This document shows positions 27,270 through 38,537 of a stretch of 64,000 nt of DNA, one piece after another (positions within the stretch are counted from its first letter, which is position 1; each line of letters opens with the position of its first letter). The notes below the pieces were generated by a model. That model saw only the letters and a program-made list of their open reading frames with translations. It had not been told where the DNA came from and did not search any database. Source of the DNA: Gottfriedia solisilvae. Its GTDB lineage: Bacteria; Bacillota; Bacilli; Bacillales; Bacillaceae_G. The stretch spans positions 62,001-126,000 of the forward strand of contig NZ_NETJ01000002.1 of assembly GCF_002128405.1 (NCBI RefSeq), read 5' to 3'. Both the position numbers and the translations under genes were made by a program.

Positions 27270-27845
27270 ATGACAGAACGTCAAGAAGATCTTGTAAAAG
27301 AAGAAACAATTACAGATGAGGTAGTGAATGAAGAAACTACTGTTGAAGAACCTTCAATCTTTACAGAAGAACAAACTCAAGAAGTGAATTCAAACGAAGA
27401 CGAGCTTCAAAAGCTACGTGCTGAGATTGACGAGAAAGAAAACAAATACTTACGTCTACATGCTGACTTTGAAAATTACAAACGTCGTGCATTAATGGAC
27501 CAACAATCGTTAATGACTTATCGTGCACAAAGTCTAGTAACGGACCTTTTACCTGTACTAGATAATTTCGAGAGAGCATTACAGATTGAAACAACTGATG
27601 AGCAAACTGCATCTTTAAAACAAGGGATGGAAATGGTTTATCGTCAATTAGTTGAAGCTGTTAAGAAGGAAGGGATTGAAGAAATTCCTGCACTTGGAGA
27701 ACAGTTTGATCCAAACTTCCACCAAGCAGTAATGCAAGAAAGTGATTCTTCAAAACCATCAAATGAAGTCCTACAAGAATTCCAAAAGGGCTACAAGTTG
27801 AAAGATAGAGTAATTCGTCCTTCAATGGTTAAAGTTAACGAATAG
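27270..27845 (+). CDS. grpE: Nucleotide exchange factor GrpE
   Basis: A 191-residue protein: an acidic disordered N-terminus (about 1-45), a long coiled coil ([29 protein letters not shown]) and a C-terminal beta domain ([29 protein letters not shown]). It releases ADP from DnaK. AGGAGGTGAAGG precedes ATG 27270. Confidence 0.97.
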   Translation: MTERQEDLVKEETITDEVVNEETTVEEPSIFTEEQTQEVNSNEDELQKLRAEIDEKENKYLRLHADFENYKRRALMDQQSLMTYRAQSLVTDLLPVLDNFERALQIETTDEQTASLKQGMEMVYRQLVEAVKKEGIEEIPALGEQFDPNFHQAVMQESDSSKPSNEVLQEFQKGYKLKDRVIRPSMVKVNE

Positions 27846-27992
27846 AACAGCATTAGGGCAATAAATAGTAGTGCCTGTGAATGGTAAAGTATACTTTGCT
27901 AGTCTATGATTGCAACTACCAGATTACACCCAATGTCATTCAACATAATCAAATTATAAAAAATAACTATAAAATATTTTTCTAGATTTTAG

Positions 27993-29828
<1,836 letters not shown>

Positions 29829-29970
29829 GATACTAAGTGAAAGTGACTCACTTTAGCCTCATTTAGTATAAAAACAAGTAGGTTAATTAGTAAGATTACA
29901 TTGCTTGGATAATTAACAATAGAGGTTAGTCACTAAAAGTTAGTTCAAAAATATATAGATACAAAGGGAA

Positions 29971-30004
29971 AGTCAAAGTCAGGGTAGTCTTGGCTTTGGC
30001 TTTT
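29971..30004 (+). terminator. Terminator-like hairpin after dnaK
   Basis: GTCAAAGTCA and TGGCTTTGGC pair over ten positions with wobble pairs and are followed by TTTTCTC. It would uncouple dnaJ from the hrcA-grpE-dnaK transcript at least in part. Confidence 0.65.
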
Positions 30005-30042
30005 CTCACTTTAAGAAAGTATAAATTGGTAGAATGATGAGC

Positions 30043-30140
30043 ACTCGACGTAGTAGCCAATTTTATGAATAAAGTATAAGTGCAACTACGCCTCTGACTT
30101 CGCCTAAAAGGCTCGTCAGTCGACGAGTTTTCTTTATTTT
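30043..30140 (+). other. Structured three-arm sequence upstream of dnaJ
   Basis: ACTCG (30043-30047) can close with CGAGT (30124-30128). Inside are CGTAGTAGC/GCAACTACG (30049-30057 with 30082-30090, one mismatch) and CTGACTTCGCC/GGCTCGTCAG (30094-30104 with 30110-30119). A TTTTCTTTATTTTC tract follows. This could be a branched terminator or an RNA element of the dnaJ leader; I do not recognise a known family. Confidence 0.45.
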
Positions 30141-30203
30141 CTTTTAGAAAAGCACAGAATATGTTAAAATATTCTTTATGTGAAAGGAGCGGATTGAAAC
30201 ACT

Positions 30204-31334
30204 ATGAGTAAACGTGATTATTATGAAGTGCTTGGTGTAAGTAAGAGTGCTTCAAAAGATGAGATAAAAAAATCGTTTCGTAAGTTAGCAAAATCATATC
30301 ATCCTGATGTAAATAAAGATGCTGATGCACCTGAAAAATTTAAAGAGGTACAAGAAGCATATGAAACGTTAATGGATGACCAAAAACGCTCTCATTATGA
30401 TCAGTTTGGTCACACTGATCCAAACCAAGGCTTCGGCGGAGGCGGCTTTGGTGGTGGAGGTTTCGGATTTGAAGATATTTTCAGTCAGTTCTTTGGTGGA
30501 AATGGAGGCGGTCGTCGCCGTGATCCAAACGCACCTAGAGCAGGAGCTGATTTACAATATACAATGACAATTCAGTTTGAAGAAGCTGCTTTTGGAATGG
30601 AAAGAGAAATTGAAATTCCAACAGAAGAAACATGTAACACTTGTAGTGGATCAGGTGCAAAACCTGGAACGTCAAAAGAAACATGTAAACATTGTAGTGG
30701 TTCAGGTCAAATGAGTGTTGAACAAAATACACCATTTGGACGTATTGTTAACCGTACAACATGTTCACACTGTCAAGGAACTGGACAAATCATTAAAGAT
30801 AAATGTAATACATGTCATGGAGCAGGACGTGTGAAAACACGCAAGAAAATCATGGTGAAAGTCCCAGCTGGTATCGATGATGGACAACAAATTCGTTTAT
30901 CAGGACAAGGCGAACCAGGTAAAAATGGTGGCCCTGCAGGGGATTTATATATTGCATTCCATATTCGTGATCATGAGTTCTTTGAGCGTGATGGAAATGA
31001 TATTTACTGTGAATTACCATTAACTTTTGCACAAGCAGCATTAGGAGATGAAGTTGAAGTGCCAACGCTTCATGGTAAAGTAAAAACAAAAATACCTGCT
31101 GGAACGCAAACTGGTACTAGAATGCGCCTAAAAGGTAAAGGGATTAAAGATGTTCGTGGATATGGTCAAGGTGATCAACACGTAATCGTGAAAGTCATTA
31201 CACCTACGAAGCTGACAAGTCGTCAAAAAGAGCTTCTAGAAGAGTTCTATAATATTGGTAAAGACCATAAAGACGATAAACATGACTCATTTTTTACAAA
31301 GTTAAAACGTGCTGTAAAGAATTTTAACGAATGA
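30204..31334 (+). CDS. dnaJ: Co-chaperone DnaJ (Hsp40, type I)
   Basis: A 376-residue protein. The J domain (1-70) has the HPD motif in [10 protein letters not shown] Gly/Phe-rich linker ([16 protein letters not shown]) follows, then a zinc domain with four CxxCxGxG repeats ([32 protein letters not shown]) and the C-terminal substrate domain. It stimulates DnaK ATPase. AAAGGAGCGG precedes the ATG. The 375 bp gap to dnaK carries hairpins and no gene. Confidence 0.98.
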   Translation: MSKRDYYEVLGVSKSASKDEIKKSFRKLAKSYHPDVNKDADAPEKFKEVQEAYETLMDDQKRSHYDQFGHTDPNQGFGGGGFGGGGFGFEDIFSQFFGGNGGGRRRDPNAPRAGADLQYTMTIQFEEAAFGMEREIEIPTEETCNTCSGSGAKPGTSKETCKHCSGSGQMSVEQNTPFGRIVNRTTCSHCQGTGQIIKDKCNTCHGAGRVKTRKKIMVKVPAGIDDGQQIRLSGQGEPGKNGGPAGDLYIAFHIRDHEFFERDGNDIYCELPLTFAQAALGDEVEVPTLHGKVKTKIPAGTQTGTRMRLKGKGIKDVRGYGQGDQHVIVKVITPTKLTSRQKELLEEFYNIGKDHKDDKHDSFFTKLKRAVKNFNE

Positions 31335-31409
31335 GTTGTTCATTAATACAAGTTCGCCGTTATGTAAGGTAGAAAATGGTAACAATAATAATTGAAGAGT
31401 AAAATAAAT

Positions 31410-31452
31410 GGCACCCTCTAGACCATTGGAATTGGTTAGAGGGTATTGCCGA
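31410..31452 (+). other. Stable hairpin in the prmA leader
   Basis: GGCACCCTCTA and TAGAGGGTATTGCC pair, with an inner ACCA/TGGT stem. No T run follows, so it is not a standard terminator. It may limit readthrough or shape prmA translation. Confidence 0.45.
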
Positions 31453-31487
31453 CTAAAGAAGAGAGTATGAATGGAGTTGGTAGATTT

Positions 31488-32438
31488 ATGAAATGGTCAG
31501 AGTTAAGTATTCACACTACACAAGATGCGGTTGAACCGATTTCTAACATCTTACATGAAGCAGGTGCCAGTGGTGTTGTCATTGAGGATGTGTTTGATTT
31601 GACGAAGGAACGAGCGCAGGTGTACGGTGAAATCTACCAACTTAACCCAAAAGATTATCCAGAGGAAGGTGTAATCGTAAAAGCATACCTTCCTGTGAAT
31701 AGTTTTTTAAATGATACTGTCGACGGAATTAAAGAAGCAATCAATAATCTGATTTCATTTGATATTGATTTAGGTAAAAATACGTTTACAATCCATGAAG
31801 TGAATGAAGAAGACTGGGCAACTGCTTGGAAAAAGTATTATCATCCGATTTCTATTTCAGATCGTTTTACAATTGTTCCTACTTGGGAGGAATATGAGTC
31901 GAAAAAAAATGATGAGCTGATTATTGAATTAGATCCAGGTATGGCATTTGGTACTGGTACTCACCCAACAACTGTTATGTGTATTCGTGCACTTGAAAAG
32001 GTTGTTAAAGTAACAGACCGTGTTATAGATGTTGGAACAGGCTCTGGTGTATTAAGTATTGCAGCGGCTAAACTTGGTTCAACAAATATTGAAGCATATG
32101 ATTTAGATGATGTAGCGGTAAATAGTGCAAAAGAAAATGTTCGATTAAACAGAGTAGACGATGTTGTAAAAGTAGATCAAAACAATCTTTTACAAGGAAT
32201 CGATGGTCCGTTCCAAGTTGTTGTAGCAAACTTACTTGCAGAAATTATTCTTCGCTTTGTAGAAGATGTTTATAATGTTTTATCACCAGAAGGAACATTC
32301 ATTTCTTCAGGTATTATCGGTTCGAAGCAACAAGATATAGAAGATGAACTGAAGCGAGTTGGATTTGAAATTGAAGAAGTGATTCATTTGGAGGACTGGG
32401 TTGCTATTATCGCAAAAAAACCAGCACAAGTGATTTAA
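31488..32438 (+). CDS. prmA: Ribosomal protein uL11 methyltransferase
   Basis: A 316-residue SAM methyltransferase that trimethylates uL11. The N-terminal substrate-recognition domain ([22 protein letters not shown]) precedes motif [20 protein letters not shown] and motif [15 protein letters not shown] 31488 gives the family's MKWxE start; upstream in-frame codons (31446, 31470) belong to the leader. It is followed after one base by rsmE. Confidence 0.95.
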   Translation: MKWSELSIHTTQDAVEPISNILHEAGASGVVIEDVFDLTKERAQVYGEIYQLNPKDYPEEGVIVKAYLPVNSFLNDTVDGIKEAINNLISFDIDLGKNTFTIHEVNEEDWATAWKKYYHPISISDRFTIVPTWEEYESKKNDELIIELDPGMAFGTGTHPTTVMCIRALEKVVKVTDRVIDVGTGSGVLSIAAAKLGSTNIEAYDLDDVAVNSAKENVRLNRVDDVVKVDQNNLLQGIDGPFQVVVANLLAEIILRFVEDVYNVLSPEGTFISSGIIGSKQQDIEDELKRVGFEIEEVIHLEDWVAIIAKKPAQVI

Positions 32439-32439
32439 T

Positions 32440-33192
32440 ATGCAAAGATACTTTATAGAAGCAACACAACTACAAAATGATATTGTCACAATTATTGGTG
32501 ATGATGCGCATCATATTTCAAATGTCATGCGAATGAAGCCAGAAGCAGAAATCATTTGTACAGTACCAGGTTCTTCTACAGTTCGGTGTGTCCTTACAAA
32601 TATTTCTAGTGAAACAGTAACTGCGACTGTTGTAGAATATGTTGAGAATACAAATGAACTGCCAATTTCAATTACCATTGCAAGTGGTCTTCCAAAAGGC
32701 GATAAATTAGAACTGATTGTCCAAAAAGGAACAGAACTTGGTGCCTCTGGATTTTTGCCATTTGCTGCTGCTCGTTCGATCGTTAAATTAGATGATAAAA
32801 AAGCAGGTAAAAAGGCTGAGAGATGGCAAAAGATTGCAAAGGAAGCTGCAGAGCAATCGTATCGACATATTGTTCCAACAGTCGAACAACCAGTAGCTTT
32901 TCAACAATTACTTAATATCATACCGCAATTTGATGCGTGTATTGTAGCATATGAAGAAAGTGCAAAAACAGGAGAAACAGCACAGCTCGTTCAAACATTC
33001 CAATCATTAAAAGAAGGGACACGATTATTAGTTGTATTCGGACCTGAGGGTGGATTGTCTGAAAAAGAAGTTGACCAGCTAACAGCTAAAGGTGCAAAAC
33101 TTTGTGGATTAGGACCTAGAATTCTACGGACAGAAACAGCACCATTTTATGTATTAGCGGCTGCCTCCTATCATTTTGAATTAATGGGGTGA
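32440..33192 (+). CDS. rsmE: 16S rRNA (uracil1498-N3)-methyltransferase
   Basis: A 250-residue SPOUT methyltransferase (YqeU). The N-terminal PUA-like part (MQRYFIEATQL, DDAHHISNVMRMK) precedes the knotted SAM site: VVFGPEGGLSEKEV and LGPRILRTETAPFYVLAAASY. The ATG lies directly after the prmA stop; coupling is expected. Confidence 0.95.
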   Translation: MQRYFIEATQLQNDIVTIIGDDAHHISNVMRMKPEAEIICTVPGSSTVRCVLTNISSETVTATVVEYVENTNELPISITIASGLPKGDKLELIVQKGTELGASGFLPFAAARSIVKLDDKKAGKKAERWQKIAKEAAEQSYRHIVPTVEQPVAFQQLLNIIPQFDACIVAYEESAKTGETAQLVQTFQSLKEGTRLLVVFGPEGGLSEKEVDQLTAKGAKLCGLGPRILRTETAPFYVLAAASYHFELMG

Positions 33193-33196
33193 AGAA

Positions 33197-34531
33197 ATGC
33201 CACAAGTAGCTTTTCATACATTAGGCTGTAAAGTTAATCATTATGAAACAGAAGCAATTTGGCAGCTATTTAAAGCAGCAGGCTATGACCGTACGGAATA
33301 TGAAAGCCAAGCTGATGTTTATGTAATTAATACTTGTACAGTTACAAATACAGGTGATAAAAAGAGTCGGCAAGTTATTCGTCGTGCCGTGCGTAAAAAT
33401 CCAGATGCAGTAATTTGTGTAACTGGTTGCTACGCGCAAACATCACCAGCTGAAATCATGGCGATTCCGGGTGTTGACATAGTTGTCGGTACACAGGATC
33501 GAACAAAAATGCTTGATTATATCGAGCAATATCGTATTGAACGTCAACCAATTAACGGTGTAGGCAATATTATGAAAGCACGTGTTTATGAGGAATTAGA
33601 TGTACCAGCTTTCACTGATCGTACACGTGCATCATTAAAAATTCAAGAAGGTTGTAACAACTTCTGTACTTTTTGTATCATACCTTGGGCGCGTGGTTTA
33701 ATGCGTTCTCGTGATCCTAAAGAGGTAGTTCGACAAGCAACTCAATTAGTTGAATCTGGTTATAAAGAGATCGTATTAACAGGTATTCATACAGGTGGAT
33801 ATGGTCAAGACATGAAGGACTATAATCTTTCAATGTTATTAAAAGACTTAGAAACTGTTGATGGCTTAAAACGTGTTCGTATCTCATCAATTGAAGCAAG
33901 CCAAATTACTGACGAGGTAATTGAGGTTTTACGTCATTCAAATATTGTTGTACGACATCTACATGTTCCATTACAATCAGGTTCTGACACAGTCTTAAAA
34001 CGTATGCGTCGTAAATACACGATGGCACAGTTTGCTGAAAGAATTGAAAAATTACGTGAAGTACTACCAAATTGTTCGATTACATCTGACGTAATTGTTG
34101 GGTTCCCAGGTGAAACTGAAGAAGAATTTATGGAAACTTATAACTTTATTAGAGACAATAAATTCTCTGAACTTCATGTATTCCCATACTCAAAACGTAC
34201 AGGTACGCCTGCAGCGCGTATGGAAGATCAAGTTGATGAAGAAATCAAAAATGAACGAGTACATCGTTTAATCGAACTTTCAAACCAATTGGCAAAAGAA
34301 TACGCATCAATGTTTGATGGCGATGTTCTTGAAGTAATTCCAGAAGAAACATACACTGAAGATGGTCATGAAGGCTATCTAATCGGATACACTGATAACT
34401 ATCTTAAAGTTGTGTTTAAAGGAACTGAAGATATGATTGGTAAAATTGTAAAAGTCAAAATTGCTCAAGCTGGTTACCCAGTGAATAAAGGTGAATTTGT
34501 TCGAGTTTTAGAAGATGTAGCAGTTAACTAA
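33197..34531 (+). CDS. mtaB: tRNA t6A37 methylthiotransferase MtaB
   Basis: A 444-residue radical-SAM enzyme (YqeV) that converts t6A to ms2t6A in tRNA. The N-terminal UPF0004 domain holds cysteines of the second cluster (LGCKVNHYE, NTCTVT, VTGCYAQ). The radical-SAM motif is CNNFCTFC and a TRAM domain ends the protein. The start ATG is 4 bases after rsmE, with GGGGTGAAG upstream. This gene ends the conserved chromosomal block. Confidence 0.95.
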   Translation: MPQVAFHTLGCKVNHYETEAIWQLFKAAGYDRTEYESQADVYVINTCTVTNTGDKKSRQVIRRAVRKNPDAVICVTGCYAQTSPAEIMAIPGVDIVVGTQDRTKMLDYIEQYRIERQPINGVGNIMKARVYEELDVPAFTDRTRASLKIQEGCNNFCTFCIIPWARGLMRSRDPKEVVRQATQLVESGYKEIVLTGIHTGGYGQDMKDYNLSMLLKDLETVDGLKRVRISSIEASQITDEVIEVLRHSNIVVRHLHVPLQSGSDTVLKRMRRKYTMAQFAERIEKLREVLPNCSITSDVIVGFPGETEEEFMETYNFIRDNKFSELHVFPYSKRTGTPAARMEDQVDEEIKNERVHRLIELSNQLAKEYASMFDGDVLEVIPEETYTEDGHEGYLIGYTDNYLKVVFKGTEDMIGKIVKVKIAQAGYPVNKGEFVRVLEDVAVN

Positions 34532-34554
34532 TTAACATATACCTAAACATTATT

Positions 34555-34584
34555 GCCTAGTTCAGTAAATGAACTAGGCTTTTT
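34555..34584 (+). terminator. Terminator after mtaB
   Basis: GCCTAGTTCA and TGAACTAGGC pair around GTAAA and are followed by five T. Confidence 0.9.
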
Positions 34585-34759
34585 GATTTTGCGAATTTAA
34601 TTTCTCATTTGTTACTTTAATTGACCTCGAAAAGCACCCTTTCATTCAAGGTATCTTTATTGTTTTTTGATATATGAAAGATGAATTTTTGAAAATGAAA
34701 AGGGAATAGTAAAATTTGTAGTTTAAAAAATTCTTAATTTTTGAGGGATGGTGTAGCAA

Positions 34760-35590
34760 GTGAAGAAATTTGATAGAGCAAAAATTGCTCATGACAAAAA
34801 TCAATCTATCATTCGTTTTGGTAGAAAAAGCATTCAAACAGTTTTATTATCATTAATGCTAGTACTTGGTTTATCTACTACAGGTTTTGCATTTGGAAGA
34901 GGATCAGAAGGACCTGATGTTTTCGTAGTACAAGGAATGTTGAAATCGATTGGAAGTTATTCTGGCAAAATTACTGGTCATTATAATAGTTTAACAGTTA
35001 AAGGCGTTAGATATTTCCAAAAAACTCATGGACTCCCAGTAACTGGCGCAGTCGACAAAGCTACATTTGAATCTATTTCTTATGCTTATGCAGTTGTGAA
35101 ATTTAATGCTGGAAGCGGAGCAGGAAATGGCAGCGGCACTGGAGGCGGAGCAGGTGAAGGTGGCGGTGCTGAAGGCGGAGCAGGTGAAGGCGGCGGCACA
35201 GGAGGCGGAGCAGGTGAAGGCGGCGGCACAGGAGGCGGAGCAGGTGAAGGTGGCGGCGCTGGAGGCGGAGCAGGTGAAGGTGGTGGCACTGGAGGCGGCA
35301 CTGGTGAAGGCGAAGGCCAAGGCGGAGGAACTGGTGAAGGCGAACAACCAGGTAAAGGTGAAACAGAGCAACCAGGTAAAGGTGAAACAGAGCAACCAGG
35401 TAAAGGTGAAACAGAACAACCAGGTAAAGGTGAAACAGAACAACCAGGTAAAGGTGAAACAGAACAACCTGGAAAAGGCGAAGCAGAACAACCAGGAAAA
35501 GGCGAAACAGAGCAACCAGGTAAAGGTGGAAATGAAGAGCCAAGCAAAGGTGGAAATGAAAACCCACCACCAAGCAAAGGTGGAAATTAA
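34760..35590 (+). CDS. Secreted peptidoglycan-binding protein with low-complexity repeat tail
   Basis: A 276-residue protein. An unusually long N-region precedes a hydrophobic signal core (TVLLSLMLVLGLSTTGFAFG, about 28-47). One PGB_1 peptidoglycan-binding domain covers about 48-112 (GPDVFVVQGMLKSIG, VKGVRYFQKTHGLPVTGAVDKATF). The rest has no globular domain: about six ten-residue units of the form GEGGGTGGGA, then seven units of GKGETEQP and a final KGGNE segment. No LPxTG or membrane anchor is seen. I infer a cell-wall or spore-surface protein with an extended flexible tail. It is monocistronic with its own terminator. The start is GTG 34760. Confidence 0.75.
   Translation: MKKFDRAKIAHDKNQSIIRFGRKSIQTVLLSLMLVLGLSTTGFAFGRGSEGPDVFVVQGMLKSIGSYSGKITGHYNSLTVKGVRYFQKTHGLPVTGAVDKATFESISYAYAVVKFNAGSGAGNGSGTGGGAGEGGGAEGGAGEGGGTGGGAGEGGGTGGGAGEGGGAGGGAGEGGGTGGGTGEGEGQGGGTGEGEQPGKGETEQPGKGETEQPGKGETEQPGKGETEQPGKGETEQPGKGEAEQPGKGETEQPGKGGNEEPSKGGNENPPPSKGGN
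35122..35337 (+). repeat. 30-nt in-frame tandem repeat coding for Gly-rich units
   Basis: About six imperfect 30-nt units encode ten-residue blocks of the type GEGGGTGGGA. Repeats of GGAGGCGGAGCAGGTGAAGG are visible. Slippage could change copy number without breaking the frame. Confidence 0.8.
35338..35530 (+). repeat. 24-nt in-frame tandem repeat coding for GKGETEQP
   Basis: Seven to eight units of a 24-nt repeat (for example GGTGAAACAGAGCAACCAGG) encode GKGETEQP with one GKGEAEQP variant. Adjacent units are nearly identical at the DNA level, which points to recent expansion. Confidence 0.85.
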
Positions 35591-35612
35591 TTTTTACAAT
35601 TAGAATGTAGTA

Positions 35613-35643
35613 AAAAAAGAGCATCCAATCAGATGCTCTTTTC
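35613..35643. terminator. Bidirectional terminator after the repeat protein
   Basis: AAAAGAGCATC and GATGCTCTTTT pair around CAATCA. A and T tracts serve both strands. Confidence 0.85.
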
Positions 35644-35656
35644 GTTTAACTAGAGT

Positions 35657-36982
35657 TTATTGCTGTTTTACATGATGAACTTTTCTATTGATAGTAAATT
35701 TGAAAATTGTATGTGTCATTACAATGAAAAAAGATACAAATCCACTAATCCAAATACTTTGAAAGTCACTTGCAAACGGAAGAAAAATGAATGAAATTAT
35801 GATACCGATAACAGCACTGAATGGAATGATATTCGAAACTTTGCCCTTACTAAATACAATTGAAACAATTGGCGCCAATAATGCGGAATAAATATTCCCT
35901 GAGTAAAATAATAATTCTACAATTGAAGAGGAGTTTAGAATTGTAGCAAAGTAGGTGAGAACACCAATACAAATTGATAATAAGTATGCCATTCTTAGTT
36001 TTTGTTGCTCATTGGAGTACTTACGGAACGGGCCGATTACATTCACTACGATGAAACTGACTAGAGAATGAAGACCTGCTCCAAATGTAGAAGTTATGGC
36101 ACTAAATGCACATAAAACGAACAGGATAAAAAAGAATGGAGTCGTAATTTTATTTGCCAGTCCAACTAAAATAGATTGAATATCAGAAAAACCACCTGTG
36201 AAAATGACGATGATAAACAGTGATGTAAATGATAATGGGAAGATCAGCCAAATCAATCCGGTTAAAGAAAAAGTTAAAGGCACTTTTTTGATTTCAATCA
36301 TAAATAAACGATGCCAAGATGTAAGGTCAAAGAAAAACTGACCGAATCCTACGAGCATGCCTGCAATGAGAAAGCTCCATATATCATAATGATTAATCAC
36401 TAACATATAAGGGTGATAAAGACGTATACCGTCATAAACAGGTTGAATTCCTTCCTTGACGAAAAAATATAAAGGAATCAGTATGACCGCAGCAAACATG
36501 ATAATGACTTTAAATGCTGCCAGATGATGAATCATTTTTAACCCACCAAATCCTGCAAACAGAACACAAAAACAAATAAATAGAAACATCTCAATAGAAA
36601 GGGAGGAATGGAATAGAAATCTAAATAGAGTAGAAGCAGCCATACCTTGGATAAATAAAATATGTAAACTCGTTAAGATTAATATGAAAACGAATGTCCA
36701 ATAGCCAAGAGGATTTAGCTTTGTTTTTAAATAATCTCCGATCGTTAACCCCTCTGGAAAATCCCTTCTAACTCTTTTACCGATAAAACTAAAAGCAAAT
36801 AAAGCGAATGCTCCCATCAATGCATACCCAATTCCACCGAATACTCCATATTTCACCATTGATTCAGGAGAAGATAAAATTGTTGAGCCTGTCACCCAGC
36901 GTGCTAATAAGGAGAGGATACCCATTCCCATCCCAATTTGAACGGGGCCTTGCACATATTCTTTAAATGATCGTTGATTCAA
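35657..36982 (-). CDS. Sodium:solute symporter (SSS) family transporter
   Basis: A 441-residue membrane protein with about 12 to 13 hydrophobic helices, of the APC/SSS (SLC5) type. Features include GMGMGILSLLARWVTGSTI at the first helix, FPEGLTIGDYL after helix 2, GFGGLKMIHHLAAFK in the middle and GQFFFDLTSWHRLF. The substrate is not known. It is the last gene of a minus-strand operon behind a histidine kinase and response regulator; 3 bases separate it from the regulator. It may be the regulated target or, as in CbrA-type systems, part of the sensing. Confidence 0.75.
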   Translation of the reverse strand: MNQRSFKEYVQGPVQIGMGMGILSLLARWVTGSTILSSPESMVKYGVFGGIGYALMGAFALFAFSFIGKRVRRDFPEGLTIGDYLKTKLNPLGYWTFVFILILTSLHILFIQGMAASTLFRFLFHSSLSIEMFLFICFCVLFAGFGGLKMIHHLAAFKVIIMFAAVILIPLYFFVKEGIQPVYDGIRLYHPYMLVINHYDIWSFLIAGMLVGFGQFFFDLTSWHRLFMIEIKKVPLTFSLTGLIWLIFPLSFTSLFIIVIFTGGFSDIQSILVGLANKITTPFFFILFVLCAFSAITSTFGAGLHSLVSFIVVNVIGPFRKYSNEQQKLRMAYLLSICIGVLTYFATILNSSSIVELLFYSGNIYSALLAPIVSIVFSKGKVSNIIPFSAVIGIIISFIFLPFASDFQSIWISGFVSFFIVMTHTIFKFTINRKVHHVKQQ

Positions 36983-36985
36983 TGT

Positions 36986-37684
36986 TTACTTTCCTTTCTC
37001 ACGATACTCTTTCGGTGTAATTCCTTCTATTTTGCGAAATAATGTACTGAAGTAATGCTGACTATTAAACCCTGAGTTTTCAGCAACATCTGAAATATTC
37101 CAGGTTGGATTATTCATTAAGAATCGTTTAGCAGCTTGAATTCTATAATGAATAATGTATTCCGAAAACGGCATACCGACTTCTTCATGAAATTTTCTAC
37201 TTAAGTAAGTTGGGTTTGTATGCACTTCTCGTGCAATATCCGAAAGTGTTAATTTCTCTGTAAAATTGTCATGGATAAATAAAAGTGCTTGATAAATTAA
37301 GCTTGAATAATCATTGGACGATTGAGTGTCCTTATACTTTGCTAACACTTTTTGTAAATCACTCTCAATAACTGGCTTCGTTAAATAATCAACAACACCA
37401 ATTCTAATGGATTGCCTAGCATAATCGAAACTTTGATATGCTGTGACCATGATAATATCTACCTCTTTATTGATTGTTCTTAATTCTTCTGCAAATTCAA
37501 GGCCAGACCGCCCCGGTAGATTAATGTCTAAAAAGGCTAAGTTGATTTTGTGATTTTGGTTAATTGTTAGAGCTTGGCATGCGTCGGCAGCTTTATGAAA
37601 CTTCCATAAAGGAAATGTAGTTTTAATCATGTATTCCATCTGTTCTAGTTCTAAAGGTTCGTCATCTACTAATAATACATTCAT
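36986..37684 (-). CDS. Response regulator, receiver plus AraC-type DNA-binding domain
   Basis: A 232-residue YesN-like regulator. The receiver domain (1-115) has the acidic pair D7/D8, phosphoacceptor D53 in AFLDINLPGRSG and K102-like in DYLTKPV. The output domain (about 130-232) is a double AraC helix-turn-helix (LTLSDIAREVHTNPTYLSRKFHEEVG and WNISDVAENSGFNSQHYFSTLFRKIEGITPKEYR). It overlaps the kinase gene by four bases. AraC-type regulators bind direct repeats near -35, and such repeats lie ahead of three promoters in the neighbouring cluster (see 42468, 45848, 47724); linking them is inference. Confidence 0.9.
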   Translation of the reverse strand: MNVLLVDDEPLELEQMEYMIKTTFPLWKFHKAADACQALTINQNHKINLAFLDINLPGRSGLEFAEELRTINKEVDIIMVTAYQSFDYARQSIRIGVVDYLTKPVIESDLQKVLAKYKDTQSSNDYSSLIYQALLFIHDNFTEKLTLSDIAREVHTNPTYLSRKFHEEVGMPFSEYIIHYRIQAAKRFLMNNPTWNISDVAENSGFNSQHYFSTLFRKIEGITPKEYREKGK

Positions 37685-38448
37685 TTTTTTGCTACCTCCT
37701 CATTTGTCGTGTTGTAAACTAGTGGCCAAACAACCTCTACCTTCGTACCTGTTTCAATTGACGAAATTTGAATGAGGGCTCGGTCATTAAAATATAACTC
37801 TAAACGCTTTTTTATATTGTCTAATCCATGGCCATCGTGATCTGAAACTGAAACATTTAAACCCATTAATCCATTATCAATTACTTCTAAAAAAACAGAC
37901 TCTGATTCCTGGTAGAAACGAATGTTGAGAAGAGCTTCTCCGACTTTTTTTTCTAAACCATGTTTAAATGAATTTTCAACCAAGGTCTGCAAAATAAATG
38001 GGGGAACAAGTGCAATAAATAATTCCTTCGGACAATCCATAGCGATCTTCAGTCGATCGCCAAATCGAATACTTTGGATATCTAAATAATGCTTTGTATA
38101 TTGAATTTCTTGTTCAAGTGGGATTAATGGTTCAGATGCTTTATATTTAAATTTCAAGAATTGTGAAAAAGCTTCAAGCGCACGAATCAATTCAGACTTT
38201 CTATTTAAGCGTGCTAACCCTAAAATAACATTTAGTGTATTAAATAAAAAATGGGGTTGGATTTGCTGGTTTAATTTATTATATTGAGCTTCTTGAAGTG
38301 CTTGTTCTAAGCGAATTTCTTTGTTTTTATTTTCAAGCAGATCTATTTTTTTCTCAAATACAAATAGAAATAAAAGAGCAATAGCTCCCATAATAGGAGC
38401 TAAGATAAATAGCATAATTAATAATGTAAATCCCTCGTAACTAAGCAT
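37681..38448 (-). CDS. LytS/YesM-type sensor histidine kinase without a sensor domain
   Basis: A 255-residue kinase. One N-terminal membrane helix (about 8-31) leads into a coiled coil (32-60), the His_kinase box IQPHFLFNTLNVILGLARL with H66 as phosphoacceptor, and a HATPase domain (VPPFILQTLVENSFKHGL as the N box, VIDNG and GHGLDNIKKRL as G boxes). There is no extracellular sensor loop, so the signal must come through the helix, perhaps from the SSS transporter in the same operon. GAGGTTC precedes ATG 38448. Confidence 0.9.
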   Translation of the reverse strand: MLSYEGFTLLIMLFILAPIMGAIALLFLFVFEKKIDLLENKNKEIRLEQALQEAQYNKLNQQIQPHFLFNTLNVILGLARLNRKSELIRALEAFSQFLKFKYKASEPLIPLEQEIQYTKHYLDIQSIRFGDRLKIAMDCPKELFIALVPPFILQTLVENSFKHGLEKKVGEALLNIRFYQESESVFLEVIDNGLMGLNVSVSDHDGHGLDNIKKRLELYFNDRALIQISSIETGTKVEVVWPLVYNTTNEEVAKK

Positions 38449-38537
38449 CGATGAACCTCAATTTTAAAATATTTTAATCGTAAAGCTATCTCTCTACAAA
38501 CTAATTTATAAAGCTACCTTTCGAAAAACTATACTAC

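Noticed and set aside
35122-35530. CRISPR-like array
   Set aside because: The repeats are contiguous coding repeats without unique spacers.
34991-35624. Several long overlapping open frames on both strands within the repeat protein gene
   Set aside because: They exist because 24- and 30-nt repeats are multiples of three and free of stops in several frames. Only the plus frame from 34760 has a signal peptide, a known domain and a ribosome site.
38481-38516. Direct repeat TAAAGCTA (28 bp apart) before the kinase gene as another regulator site
   Set aside because: The orientation and the spacing differ from the 21-bp repeats at the three cluster promoters, so it was not counted with them.
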